Shown here piece after piece: positions 17,222 through 25,770 of a stretch of 64,000 bases of DNA; position 1 is the stretch's first letter; every line of letters starts with the position of its first letter. Source of the stretch: JAJPHI01 sp035541875 (GTDB lineage: Bacteria; Desulfobacterota; Binatia; Binatales; Binataceae); contig DATKML010000053.1 of assembly GCA_035541875.1 (NCBI GenBank), positions 1 through 64,000 on the forward strand, written 5' to 3'. A model generated the notes under the pieces. The model was given only the letters and a program-made list of their open reading frames with translations. It searched no databases and had not been told where the DNA came from. A program made the translations under genes and the position numbers.

Positions 17222-17733
17222 AACTGCGCGTGCCAGCGCACCAAACCGCCCTCGTGATCGAGAAACTTCGAGAGCCCCGGTAAGCTCCGAATCGTTTGCT
17301 TGACAGCCTCGGCATCCTGCGTCACCGGCTCAACGTCGAACGCATCGCCGGAGAGATGCTTGCTCAGATGCGACAGAACATCGTCCGCCAGATTCTCAAG
17401 CACCTCCAGCAATAACGCTGCGATACTCGATGTGGTGGTCTTACTCGGATTCTGATCGACGCACTGTTGGCATCGATCGCGCGCCACGCTCGGCACGTAG
17501 GTCTGCACGATCCACTTGCGATTATGCACCACGTTACTCGCCATCGCGCTCGCCTGCCCGGCCTTATCCCGCCGACCACTGGTGAAGACGACGTGTGGAT
17601 GCGCCTTCTTGAGGATATACGCGGCCTTCTTTGCGGTGTCCTGCAGATTCAGCGCTTCGATCGCGGGATCGAGCGCGAACCCCGATGGTGGTGAGGGCGC
17701 AGCAGGCGCCACTCCTTTGCCGGACTCGTCCAT
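17218..17733 (-). CDS. Peptidase M15-like (D-Ala-D-Ala carboxypeptidase fold) protein
   Basis: A 171-residue protein without signal peptide. FTSGRRDKAGQASAMASN and HLSGDAFDVEPV correspond to the metal-binding S-x-x-R and S-x-H-x-x-G-x-A-x-D regions of peptidase family M15 (VanY/endolysin-like). A preceding Pro/Ala-rich N-terminus (about 25 residues) is probably disordered. M15 enzymes cut peptidoglycan stem peptides; lack of an export signal makes a lysis-type or cytoplasmic role possible. The H in KHLSGDAFDV is present, but a second zinc His cannot be placed confidently. Family call is by motif only. Confidence 0.55.
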   Translation of the reverse strand: MDESGKGVAPAAPSPPSGFALDPAIEALNLQDTAKKAAYILKKAHPHVVFTSGRRDKAGQASAMASNVVHNRKWIVQTYVPSVARDRCQQCVDQNPSKTTTSSIAALLLEVLENLADDVLSHLSKHLSGDAFDVEPVTQDAEAVKQTIRSLPGLSKFLDHEGGLVRWHAQF

Positions 17734-17810
17734 AGGTGCCCCTCCTATCGTCCTGCAAATCCACGATGCACCCTTGGAGGCGGGGCAAGCAACAGTAATT
17801 CTTATAGCGA

Positions 17811-18332
17811 CTAGCGACGCGCCTTGAAGAAATCGCGCAACACTTCGGTAGCCTCTGTCGACATGATACCGCCGTAGACCTCAATCCGATGGTTCAGCCG
17901 TCCGTCGCGACCGATATCGTAGACCGAACCAAGCGCCCCTGCCTTTTCGTCGCGAGCGCCGTAGTAAACCCGATCGATACGGGCGTTAATCAGCGCACCC
18001 ACGCACATGACACAGGGTTCGAGAGTCACATAGAGGTCCGCACCATCGAGGCGATAGTCGCCGAGGTAAGCACACGCATCGCGCAGGGCGACGATCTCCG
18101 CATGCGCCGTAGGATCGCTCATCGCGATCGGCAAATTGTGCCCGACCCCGATAACCCGATTCTCTTTGAGAATAAGGGCTCCGACCGGCACCTCTCCTTC
18201 GCGCGCGCCACGCTGCGCCTCCTCGATCGCGGTCAGCATCACCGCCGCACCGAAAGTGCCGCGCTTCTGCAACTGGGCGATCCGCTCGTTGTACGGAGCC
18301 ATCCGCTCTTCATGATAATCGTCTCGGGCCAT
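17811..18332 (-). CDS. tadA: tRNA-specific adenosine deaminase TadA
   Basis: A 173-residue zinc deaminase that converts A34 of tRNA-Arg(ACG) to inosine. The active site is complete: H77-A-E79 in DPTAHAEIVALRDA and P106-C107-x-x-C110 in TLEPCVMC. The GALINARIDRVYYGARDEKAG segment is typical of TadA rather than of CMP or riboflavin deaminases. The N-terminus carries about 25 extra residues before the core. The start ATG 18332 begins MARDDYHEER; M11 is an alternative. Essential gene in most bacteria. Confidence 0.92.
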   Translation of the reverse strand: MARDDYHEERMAPYNERIAQLQKRGTFGAAVMLTAIEEAQRGAREGEVPVGALILKENRVIGVGHNLPIAMSDPTAHAEIVALRDACAYLGDYRLDGADLYVTLEPCVMCVGALINARIDRVYYGARDEKAGALGSVYDIGRDGRLNHRIEVYGGIMSTEATEVLRDFFKARR

Positions 18333-18528
18333 AGCGAGTCTCTAACCGTATGCGATGAACCGTTGACTCTCCAGAGCCGCGCAACCAAGATCGGACAACT
18401 AAGAAGACATCGGTGCCGGAGGGACCGTGCCCACCTCGACACTAGCGAAGCCTTAGGCGGAGCGAGCAAAGGAGTCTGCGACGTGCGCATAGTTAACGAG
18501 TCTGCGGAGCAAGGCGTTAAGGATTGAA

Positions 18529-18852
18529 ATGGAGATTGGCGAGCTTGAACCGACGGAGTTACGCACGCGCCTCGATCGTGGCGATACGATTACGATCCTG
18601 GACGTGCGCGAACCCGAAGAGATCCAAATAGCGCCGTTTCCCGGCGCGGTGCATATCCCGATGGGCGAAATTCCGGCGCGAATGAATGAACTCGACCTGG
18701 ATTCCGAGTTGGTCGTCGTATGCCATCACGGGATGCGCAGCGCCCAGGTCGCGATGTATCTCGCACGCTCGGGCTTCGAGCACGTATCCAACCTGACCGG
18801 CGGCATCGATGAATGGTCCCTCACCGTCGATCCGAAGACACCACGCTACTAG
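18529..18852 (+). CDS. Rhodanese-like domain protein
   Basis: A single rhodanese domain of 107 residues. LDVREPEEIQIAPFPGAVHI is the CH2A motif, and the active-site loop VVCHHGMRSAQVAMYLARSG contains the sulfur-accepting Cys. Single-domain rhodaneses move sulfane sulfur for thiolation or detoxification. The loop CHHGMRS has the normal length for sulfur transfer. It is followed after 18 bases by a nitrilase-family amidase gene, a pairing that suggests a shared transcript and a role in thiol or amide metabolite repair. Confidence 0.9.
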   Translation: MEIGELEPTELRTRLDRGDTITILDVREPEEIQIAPFPGAVHIPMGEIPARMNELDLDSELVVVCHHGMRSAQVAMYLARSGFEHVSNLTGGIDEWSLTVDPKTPRY

Positions 18853-18870
18853 CCCGATGGAGCGTAGATA

Positions 18871-19677
18871 ATGACGCATCTCGTCGCCGCCATTCAGATG
18901 AGTACCAACAGCGATAAAGCTGCCAATCTGACCAAAGCTGAACATCTGATTAGACTCGCCGCCGCTCGCGGCGCGCGACTCGTGGCGCTACCCGAAGTGT
19001 TTAATTGGCGCGGCAAGCGTCCCGACGAACCGGCGGCAGCCGAATCGATCGAGGGGCCGACGCTGACCCTGATGAGCGGACTGGCGCGCGAACTGGAGAT
19101 CCATCTGCTCGCGGGATCGATCACCGAGCACGTACCCGGCGAGGAACGTCGTTATAACACTTCGGTGTTTTTTGGCCCCGATGGATCGCTTTTGGGGGTT
19201 TATCGCAAGATTCATCTCTTCGACGTGGACCTGCCGGGCCGTGTCACTATCAAGGAATCCGATGCCAAGATGCCGGGGGCAGAGGTAGTGAGCGTACCGA
19301 CCACGCTCGGCACGGTAGGGATGAGCATCTGCTACGATTTACGCTTTCCGGAGCTTTATCGTCACCTCGCCTTTGCTGGCGCTCGTATCCTGATGATTCC
19401 CAGCGCCTTTACCTTTCCAACCGGGGAAGCGCATTGGGAAACCTTGATTCGGGCTCGTGCTATCGAGAATCAGTGCTATGTCATCGCGCCGGCGCAGTTC
19501 GGCCCGAACGTTCACGGCTTTAGCGATTACGGCAACTCGATGATCGTAGATCCCTGGGGAAGAGTGTTGGCGCGAGCCGGGGATCAGGAGGGCGCGGCGA
19601 TTGCGCCGATCGATATGGAGTATCAGGATCGCGTCCGCCGCGAATTACCCTCGCTGGCACATGCGCGGCTGAAATAA
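18871..19677 (+). CDS. Carbon-nitrogen hydrolase, Nit1/Nit2 type
   Basis: A 268-residue nitrilase-superfamily hydrolase with the complete catalytic triad E42 (ALPEVFNW), K113 (VYRKIHLFD) and C154 (SICYDLRFPEL). The DLRFPELYRHLAFAGA region and ENQCYVIAPAQFG match the Nit1/Nit2 branch, whose members hydrolyse deaminated glutathione or alpha-ketoglutaramate in metabolite repair. The exact substrate is inferred from subfamily resemblance. The upstream rhodanese gene is 18 bases away. Confidence 0.88.
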   Translation: MTHLVAAIQMSTNSDKAANLTKAEHLIRLAAARGARLVALPEVFNWRGKRPDEPAAAESIEGPTLTLMSGLARELEIHLLAGSITEHVPGEERRYNTSVFFGPDGSLLGVYRKIHLFDVDLPGRVTIKESDAKMPGAEVVSVPTTLGTVGMSICYDLRFPELYRHLAFAGARILMIPSAFTFPTGEAHWETLIRARAIENQCYVIAPAQFGPNVHGFSDYGNSMIVDPWGRVLARAGDQEGAAIAPIDMEYQDRVRRELPSLAHARLK

Positions 19678-19789
19678 GGAGATCGAACGAGCGGTCCTCT
19701 TTAGCTTGACGGCAGAGGCGCCAGCGGGTTAATCACCTCAAACCGAAGCGAATAATCGGCGAGAAGGATTTGTAAGAAGGATTCTATCG

Positions 19790-20962
19790 ATGGCGGACGG
19801 ACCGCTTTCCGGCTTTCGTATACTCGACCTCACGCAGGTTGTCTCAGGTCCCTATTGCACGCAGACCTTGGGCGACCTGGGTGCGGATATTGTGAAGGTC
19901 GAGCCGCCTGACGGCGACTCCACGCGGCGGATGGGAATCCCCAAGAAGAACGGGGTCTCCGCGAGCTTCCTCGCCTTCAATCGCAACAAGCGCAGTATCG
20001 TTATCGATATCCGGAAGGCGCAGGGTGCGAATCTTATCAAGATGATGGTGTCGAAGTTCGACGCGATTATCGAGAACAATCGTCCGGGCGTCGCCGACCG
20101 ACTCGGTATCGGTTACGCCGATATTCGCAAGGTCAATCATAAGATTGTCTACTGCTCGATCCACGGCTTTGGCCCCAAAGGGCCGCGCGCCAATGCCCCC
20201 GCCTTCGATCCCGTGATTCAGGGCTACAGCGGGATGGCCGCCGTTCAGGGTGGCCCCGGCCAAAAGCCGGTCGCAGTGCGGATGGCCTTGGCCGACAAGA
20301 TCAGCGGGATGACCGCCGCATTGAGCATCATCGCTGCACTCCATGCCGCCCGTAATCGCGGCGTCGGACAGTACATCCGAATCCCGATGGTCGAGGCGAT
20401 GATGGCCTTTGCGGCCAACGACTCGATGATCGGGCATGCCTTCGTGCCGTCCGACGAGTTTAAGGATCAGGTGCCGAAGAGCTTCAGCCTCGATCCCTTC
20501 AAGACGAAAGATGGCTACGTCACGATTTCGCCTTTCACTGACGATCAGTGGCAGCGCCTTACGACCGCCGCTGGCCATCCGGAATGGTGGTGGATCTCGG
20601 ACCGTCGCGAGCGCCTTCGCGCGAGCCTCAAAGGGATGGCCGAACTGTTTGCCGGGATGAAGACCTCAACTGCCCTCGACATAATCAGAGAGGCCGATTG
20701 TCCGGGCGGTCCGGTTCATAACTACGACACGCTCTTCAACGACCCCGAAGTGATTGCGAACGAGAGTTTCATCACCTACGAGCATCCGGACGCCGGCACG
20801 ATCCGCACGCCTCGCCCCGGATGGCGTTTCAGCGAGACGCAGGCGCGTATCACGCGTCGACCGCCCTTGCTTGGTGAACATACCGAGGAGATATTACGCG
20901 AGGCCTCAATTCCGCGCGAACAGATCGAAGAACTGCGCCGCGCCAAGATTATAAATCAGTAA
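19790..20962 (+). CDS. CaiB/BaiF family CoA-transferase (copy 1)
   Basis: A 390-residue class III CoA-transferase, acting in the cytosol as an interlocked dimer that moves CoA between carboxylic acids. The catalytic Asp is D169 in ALADKISGM, at the same number as in formyl-CoA transferase. Other signatures are RILDLTQVVSGPYCTQTLGD and the C-terminal PPLLGEHTEEIL. The next gene is a close paralogue starting 33 bases downstream. The substrate cannot be assigned; the surrounding acyl-CoA genes suggest organic or fatty acid degradation. Upstream leader of about 110 bases has no obvious promoter box. Confidence 0.92.
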   Translation: MADGPLSGFRILDLTQVVSGPYCTQTLGDLGADIVKVEPPDGDSTRRMGIPKKNGVSASFLAFNRNKRSIVIDIRKAQGANLIKMMVSKFDAIIENNRPGVADRLGIGYADIRKVNHKIVYCSIHGFGPKGPRANAPAFDPVIQGYSGMAAVQGGPGQKPVAVRMALADKISGMTAALSIIAALHAARNRGVGQYIRIPMVEAMMAFAANDSMIGHAFVPSDEFKDQVPKSFSLDPFKTKDGYVTISPFTDDQWQRLTTAAGHPEWWWISDRRERLRASLKGMAELFAGMKTSTALDIIREADCPGGPVHNYDTLFNDPEVIANESFITYEHPDAGTIRTPRPGWRFSETQARITRRPPLLGEHTEEILREASIPREQIEELRRAKIINQ

Positions 20963-20995
20963 CGCGGCCCGAGATTTATTGCAGGGATAAGCAGG

Positions 20996-22165
20996 ATGGC
21001 AGACGGACCTTTAGCTGGATTTCGGATTCTTGACCTGACGCAGGCTGTCTCAGGTCCGTTCTGCACGATGCTGCTCGGAGATCTTGGTGCCGACGTCATC
21101 AAAGTAGAAGCGCCGACCGGCGACACAGCTCGCCTCGTAAATCGCCCACAGAAGAACAAGGTCGGCGCCTACTTCCTGATGTTCAACCGCAATAAGCGCG
21201 GGATCGTCGTCGACGTGCGCAAGGAGCATGGCCGCGACCTGATCCGACGGCTGGCGCTGAAGTGCGACGCGATGATCGAGAATAATCGCCCCGGCGTCGC
21301 CGACCGCCTCGGTATCGGTTACGCCGATATCCGCAAGGTCAATCCCAAAATCGTCTATTGCTCGATTCACGGCTTCGGCCCCAAGGGCAAGCTCGCCGAT
21401 GCGCCCGCCTACGACCCCGTTATCCAGGGCTTCACCGGGATGGCGGCCGTCCAGGGCGGACCGGGTGGTAGGCCAACGGCCGTAAAGACCGTCATCGCCG
21501 ACAAGGTCAGCGGGATGACCGCGGCCATCGGAATCGCTGCCGCATTGCATACGGCGCGGACCCGCGGTGTGGGCCAGTACCTGCGCGTCCCGATGGTCGA
21601 GGCGATGATGAATTTCGTCGCCAACGACACGATGGTCGGCTATATCTTCGTGCCCGAAGATGAGTTCAAGGGCCAGGCCCCCAAGAATATGAGCCTCGAT
21701 CCGTTCCAGACGAAGGACGGCTACGTCACGATCGCTCCCTATACCGACGATCAGTGGGAGCGTCTGACCAAGGCGATCGGCCATCCGGAATGGTGGCAGG
21801 TCGAGGATCGCCGCGAGCGGATGCGCACTGTTCTGCGCGGTATCGCGAAGCTCTTCCCCGAACAGCCGAGCGCGCACTGGCTCAAGCTAATCGAGGAAGC
21901 CGATTGCCCCGGCGGCCCGGTGCATACCTACGACACATTGTTCGATGATCCCGAGATCGTCGCCAACGAAAGCTTCTCGATTTGGGAGCACCCTCAGGCT
22001 GGTCAGGTCCGGACAGTGAATCCCGGGATGCGTTTCAGCGTAACGCCCGCGAAGTTCTGGCGACGCCCGCCCTCGCTCGGCGAGCATACCGAAGAAGTCC
22101 TGCGCGAAGCCGGTATTGATCGCAAGGAGATCGAGGAGTTACGGGCCGACCAAGTCATTAACTGA
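20996..22165 (+). CDS. CaiB/BaiF family CoA-transferase (copy 2)
   Basis: A 389-residue class III CoA-transferase closely similar to the preceding one along its whole length: shared runs include IENNRPGVADRLGIGYADIR and IVYCSIHGFGPKG. The catalytic Asp lies in VIADKVSGMTAA. The tandem arrangement indicates gene duplication. Divergence in regions 45-60 and 270-330 could change substrate or allow heteromer formation, as seen for some two-gene CoA-transferases. Probably co-transcribed with copy 1. Confidence 0.92.
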   Translation: MADGPLAGFRILDLTQAVSGPFCTMLLGDLGADVIKVEAPTGDTARLVNRPQKNKVGAYFLMFNRNKRGIVVDVRKEHGRDLIRRLALKCDAMIENNRPGVADRLGIGYADIRKVNPKIVYCSIHGFGPKGKLADAPAYDPVIQGFTGMAAVQGGPGGRPTAVKTVIADKVSGMTAAIGIAAALHTARTRGVGQYLRVPMVEAMMNFVANDTMVGYIFVPEDEFKGQAPKNMSLDPFQTKDGYVTIAPYTDDQWERLTKAIGHPEWWQVEDRRERMRTVLRGIAKLFPEQPSAHWLKLIEEADCPGGPVHTYDTLFDDPEIVANESFSIWEHPQAGQVRTVNPGMRFSVTPAKFWRRPPSLGEHTEEVLREAGIDRKEIEELRADQVIN

Positions 22166-22208
22166 CGTCGCCGCTCTGCGAGTATGATGCGGCGGAGGGA
22201 GGGGCGCC

Positions 22209-22844
22209 ATGGACCGCATCGACGAACTCATACAGAACCTCCATGCCGATCTGTCGCCGCACACCGATCGCCAATTCGAAGCAGCGATTGAACTGGGCAA
22301 GAGCGGTGACGCCGCGATCCGAGGTCGCATCATTGGCGAACTGATCAAGGCTCTGAGCGTGCAACATCAGGCTCTTACACGCGCCCACGCGGCGGAAGCG
22401 CTCGGCGATTTCGCCGCCGCCCAAGCAATACCTGCGCTCGTCGAGGCTCTCAAAGACCCCTATCGGCTGGTTCGCTCGTATGCCGCTCGCGCTCTCGGCA
22501 AAATGCGCGACCGCGAAATCACCAAGGCCATCGAACCGCTCGTCTACCAGCTCGGGAACGACAGCTTCTTTGGCGCTCGCGCCGAAGCAGCCGAGGCGCT
22601 GGGCAACCTCCTGAAACTGTGCGGCGACGAAAAATTCGGCGACGATCAACTAATGGAGAAAGCTCGCAACGCGATCGAACGAGATGATCTGATAAAACTC
22701 AAGGAGAGCGACGGGCGCTTCAAGAGAATGGTAAACGAGATGAACGCCTCGATCGCCCGATTGAGGCCGCGCGCTGGTCGCCTAAGCGGTGCTGATCGAG
22801 AAATCCTTCAGCAGGCCGAGGAGACATCAAAGCGGCTCGTATGA
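22209..22844 (+). CDS. HEAT-repeat protein
   Basis: A 211-residue helical protein with at least three HEAT-like units of PBS-lyase type: HAAEALGDFAAAQAIPALVE, RSYAARALGKMRDREITKAI and ARAEAAEALGNLLKLCGDE. No signal peptide or membrane segment is seen. Such repeats usually mediate protein-protein contact. A strong ribosome site (GGAGGGAGG) precedes ATG 22209. The next gene encodes a two-helix membrane protein 42 bases downstream, and the two may work together. Function unknown. Confidence 0.82.
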   Translation: MDRIDELIQNLHADLSPHTDRQFEAAIELGKSGDAAIRGRIIGELIKALSVQHQALTRAHAAEALGDFAAAQAIPALVEALKDPYRLVRSYAARALGKMRDREITKAIEPLVYQLGNDSFFGARAEAAEALGNLLKLCGDEKFGDDQLMEKARNAIERDDLIKLKESDGRFKRMVNEMNASIARLRPRAGRLSGADREILQQAEETSKRLV

Positions 22845-22886
22845 AGGCCCCCCGGTTCTAAGACGAGAGCGCCCAAGGGATTTCCG

Positions 22887-23627
22887 ATGAGTCACGCCCA
22901 GGCAGTTTTGAGTCTGCTCGAAAGAGATCCCGATTTGCTTCGACAGTGTATCGACCATCCGGATGAACGACTCGAGGCCAAGAGTCGCGTGGTCAAAGAA
23001 GTCCCGGGCGCAACCGTCGAAGACATTGATGCCGCGGTTGAGCAATATCTAGCAAAGCAAGCCTCATCGCGGGCCGGGCAGGTGAAGAGTGACGGGGGAC
23101 AGTTTCGCAAGCTTCAGCAAGGCCTTCAGGATGGGCTCCTCGAGGTAGTCAGGCAAATAGACCGTGGTTATCGCATAACGATGTGGATGTACACGATAGC
23201 GTTTGCGGTGGGTATCACGATGCTGCTGACCTCGACAGTCACCGCCTTCATGCACGATGTGCAACGCACCGCTGTGCTCGGCGGGTTAGGGGCTGCGGAC
23301 GTTATCGCTTTTCTAATCTTTAAGCCGGCGCAAGAACTACAAAGCAGCCGGGGTAGCTTGGCCCAGCTACAGGCGGCTTTCTTCGCCTGGATTAACGATA
23401 TCCATAACTGGAATGATTATTTGGATCAGCTTGAGCAGCAGGCGAGGCCCGCACCGCCCGCCTTTGATAAGGTCCGCGCGATCTCCGAGATTCAATCGCA
23501 CACGACCGAGCAGATGGTCCGGCTAATCAGCAACTTCACGAAGGCCAGTGAGTCTATAAGCAAGCGGTCATCGCGTCATCGCGAAGGACCCTCGATGGAT
23601 AGTCACGCAAAGGGTGCTGCGACCTAG
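22887..23627 (+). CDS. Hypothetical two-helix membrane protein (TRADD-N-associated-like)
   Basis: A 246-residue protein with a helical cytosolic N-terminus, then two adjacent membrane helices (MYTIAFAVGITMLLTS near residue 95 and LGGLGAADVIAFLIF near 130). A helical segment with QSSRGSLAQLQAAFFAWIND and IHNWNDYLDQ follows, and the C-terminus is Ser/Arg-rich. The two-helix plus Q-x-S-R-x-x-L-x-Q-L-Q-x-A pattern recalls the TRADD-N-associated membrane domain found in some bacterial conflict proteins, but this is only a motif resemblance. It follows the HEAT-repeat gene. Confidence 0.5.
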   Translation: MSHAQAVLSLLERDPDLLRQCIDHPDERLEAKSRVVKEVPGATVEDIDAAVEQYLAKQASSRAGQVKSDGGQFRKLQQGLQDGLLEVVRQIDRGYRITMWMYTIAFAVGITMLLTSTVTAFMHDVQRTAVLGGLGAADVIAFLIFKPAQELQSSRGSLAQLQAAFFAWINDIHNWNDYLDQLEQQARPAPPAFDKVRAISEIQSHTTEQMVRLISNFTKASESISKRSSRHREGPSMDSHAKGAAT

Positions 23628-23706
23628 GAACCCTCAAGTTAATGTCGCTCTCGCAGACTCGTTCCGGTCGGTATGACAGAGCCGAGCGAAAAACTTCTTC
23701 GACTGC

Positions 23707-24108
23707 CTACGCTGGTTTGAATTTCACCAGTGTTTTTTCCGGCGTGACATCGTCGAACCAGACATTCACTGGCATCCCGATCTTGATACTCTCCGGCGCT
23801 GCTTCGATATTCGTTGTCATCCGTGGACCTTCATCGAGTTCCACGATCGCGAGTACATAAGGCTTGTCCGAAAACGATCGTGTCGCCGCGCGACGCACGA
23901 CCGTATAGCTGTAGACCTTGCCTTTGCCGCAGACCGGCTTCCAGTTCAGCTTTTCTGACAGACACTGCGGGCAGCGATCACGCGGATAGTAGATGTACGC
24001 TTTGCATCCGCCGCATTGCTGCAACTGCAACTGATGACGCTTCGCGGCCTCCCAGAAGGGCCGACTGGTTTCCGATGGACGTGGTAGTGGTTTGGTGTAC
24101 TCACTCAT
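23707..24108 (-). CDS. DUF35 OB-fold/zinc-ribbon protein (ChsH2-like partner)
   Basis: About 133 residues. The zinc ribbon is seen in LQQCGGCKAY and DRCPQCLSEK (two CxxC pairs), followed by an OB-fold with KGKVYSYTVVRRA and YVLAIVELDEGPRM. DUF35 proteins bind acyl-CoA and partner thiolase-fold enzymes; in ChsH2/Ltp2 complexes they enable retro-aldol cleavage of steroid side-chain CoA esters. The thiolase-like gene upstream on the same strand ends five bases before this start, so the two are co-expressed. ATG 24108 (MSEYTKP) is preferred to a start at 24177 that would overlap the thiolase gene. Confidence 0.88.
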   Translation of the reverse strand: MSEYTKPLPRPSETSRPFWEAAKRHQLQLQQCGGCKAYIYYPRDRCPQCLSEKLNWKPVCGKGKVYSYTVVRRAATRSFSDKPYVLAIVELDEGPRMTTNIEAAPESIKIGMPVNVWFDDVTPEKTLVKFKPA

Positions 24109-24113
24109 GTTGG

Positions 24114-25271
24114 TCACCGTCGCTCGAAGATAAGGCTCGTCTGTTCGCTCATGATGCCGCCGTTGCCGTTCACCCAAGCAAGCGATGCATTCTTCACTTG
24201 ACGACCCTCGCCGCGACCCATCAACTGACGGATACCTTCGGTAACGTGGCTCATTCCCCCGCCAAGCCCCGGCTGGCCAAAAGAGAGTTGTCCGCCGTGC
24301 GTGTTACAGGGAAAGTCGCCCGCATAGGAGAGATCGTGCTCCATCACGAACGGACCACCCTGCCCTTTCTTGCAGAAGCCCGCGTCTTCGAGTGAGACGA
24401 GCACCGTGATCGTGTAGCAATCGTAGGGACAGACCAGGTTGATTTCCTTGCGATCGACCCCGGCCATCTTGAAGGCCGCGTCAGCTGCAGTCTTGATCGG
24501 CGAGTCCGTCAGAGACGGCGCATAGGTGATCGTTGCGTGATTCGAGTACTCACCCGCACCGCGCAGCCAGACCGGAGCATTTTTTGCCCGCTTGGCGATT
24601 TCCGGCGATGCGACAATTACTGCCGATCCGCCGCTGCACGGGCTGACGATCTCGAACAGATGCAACGGATCGACGATCATCCGCGAATTGAGAACGTCAT
24701 CGATCGTGATGAGCTTGTCGCCGAAGGTAGCGAGCGGATTCTTCATGGCGCTCTTGCGCTGATCGACCGCGATCTTCGCCATCTGCTGCGGCGTGGTGCC
24801 GTATTCGTACATATGGCGATGCGCGATCATCGCGTAGCCGCAGTTCGCCCCGATATTGCCGTAGGGAGCCTCGAACTCGCGCTGCACCGAGACGACCGGG
24901 ACCTTCTGATCGCCCATCTTGTTGAGGTCGGCAACGATACATAAGACCGCGTTGCACATCCCGGCATCGATTGCGGCCGCGGCTCGCCAGATCATTCCTG
25001 CCGCGCTGGCCCCTCCGATATCGACGATATTGAGCATCCGCGGGTTGATCCCGAGAACCTCCGCCAGGCTTGCCGGATAGATCACACCGGGATCAGCGAA
25101 AGGCATCCCGACCAACAGCCCATCGAGATCCTTTTTTTCCAAACCAGCATCAGCCAGAACGTCGGCGGTAAGCTGAAACATCAGCTTGAGCGGGGTGACG
25201 CCCGGAGGCGGCTCCTTCCACGGCTTCAACTCGGCGATTCCGATCGCGGCGGCTTTATCTCTCAGACTCAT
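24114..25271 (-). CDS. Thiolase-fold protein without nucleophilic Cys (Ltp2/SCPx-like)
   Basis: A 385-residue SCP2-type thiolase homologue. Where active thiolases have an N-M-C-A-T-G loop, this protein reads VDIGGASAAGM, so the nucleophilic Cys is absent. The C-terminal NTHGGQLSFGQPGLGGGM loop with His is kept. Cys-less thiolases paired with a DUF35 protein, such as Ltp2 with ChsH2, act as retro-aldolases in steroid side-chain breakdown, and the DUF35 partner follows immediately. That role is inferred from the pair and the missing Cys. ATG 25271 begins MSLRDKAAAIGIAE, the usual start. Confidence 0.85.
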   Translation of the reverse strand: MSLRDKAAAIGIAELKPWKEPPPGVTPLKLMFQLTADVLADAGLEKKDLDGLLVGMPFADPGVIYPASLAEVLGINPRMLNIVDIGGASAAGMIWRAAAAIDAGMCNAVLCIVADLNKMGDQKVPVVSVQREFEAPYGNIGANCGYAMIAHRHMYEYGTTPQQMAKIAVDQRKSAMKNPLATFGDKLITIDDVLNSRMIVDPLHLFEIVSPCSGGSAVIVASPEIAKRAKNAPVWLRGAGEYSNHATITYAPSLTDSPIKTAADAAFKMAGVDRKEINLVCPYDCYTITVLVSLEDAGFCKKGQGGPFVMEHDLSYAGDFPCNTHGGQLSFGQPGLGGGMSHVTEGIRQLMGRGEGRQVKNASLAWVNGNGGIMSEQTSLIFERR

Positions 25272-25329
25272 AATTGATGGCTCCCTCGTTTCGCCTCGAA
25301 AACCGACTCACCAGGCCGTGCCGCCCACA

Positions 25330-25478
25330 TGTCATTCTGAGCGCAGGCTGGCGGAGCGAAGAATCCCGGTCTTTTTGATTCTCCGCCTTGGTTCGAGTAG
25401 CATATTTCGTCCGCAATGAGTAATTGCCGGCGTTCTGCCAACGAATCCGGGATTCATCGGCTGCGCCTCAGAATGACA
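25330..25478. repeat. Short interspersed inverted-repeat element (12-bp perfect termini)
   Basis: TGTCATTCTGAG at 25330-25341 and CTCAGAATGACA at 25467-25478 are perfect inverted copies enclosing 125 bases that include GGAGCGAAGAATCCCGG and CCGGGATTCATCGG. Outer sequences match the element at 14355. It carries no reading frame of note and lies in the gap between the thiolase gene and the initiator tRNA. Confidence 0.68.
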
Positions 25479-25497
25479 AGAAGGGACCTTGGATTTA

Positions 25498-25677
25498 ATG
25501 GCTTTTGTGATGTGCGACGACCACAACCTCTCCGTCGAGGCCGACAATATTGACCCTGCTACCGCACGGAAGTTGATGCTTTCCGAACCGCCTGCCAATC
25601 CTTCCGCAATTGAGAAGGAACTGATCGATTTCGGTAAAGAGCATCGCGAATGCAATATCCGTGTGCTCGCTGATTAA
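25498..25677 (+). CDS. Possible small acidic protein
   Basis: A 59-residue frame from ATG 25498, with AGGGACC upstream, reading MAFVMCDDHNLSVEADNID and ending IRVLAD. It is acidic, soluble-looking and unlike any family known to me. The opposite strand holds a frame of similar length, so coding is doubtful. It follows the inverted-repeat element and precedes the tRNA. Confidence 0.25.
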   Translation: MAFVMCDDHNLSVEADNIDPATARKLMLSEPPANPSAIEKELIDFGKEHRECNIRVLAD

Positions 25678-25770
25678 GGCTGGCAACCATCAACCGGCGG
25701 CCGGCGTCGGTTGATGGATTTATTTTTCCACCTTGTTGACCCACCCGTTACCCGATCGTTACTATTCGCG

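Noticed and set aside
25495..25686. 63-residue minus-strand frame overlapping the small plus-strand frame at 25498
   Set aside because: It has no good ribosome site and no family resemblance; the opposite frame is slightly better supported, and neither is firm.
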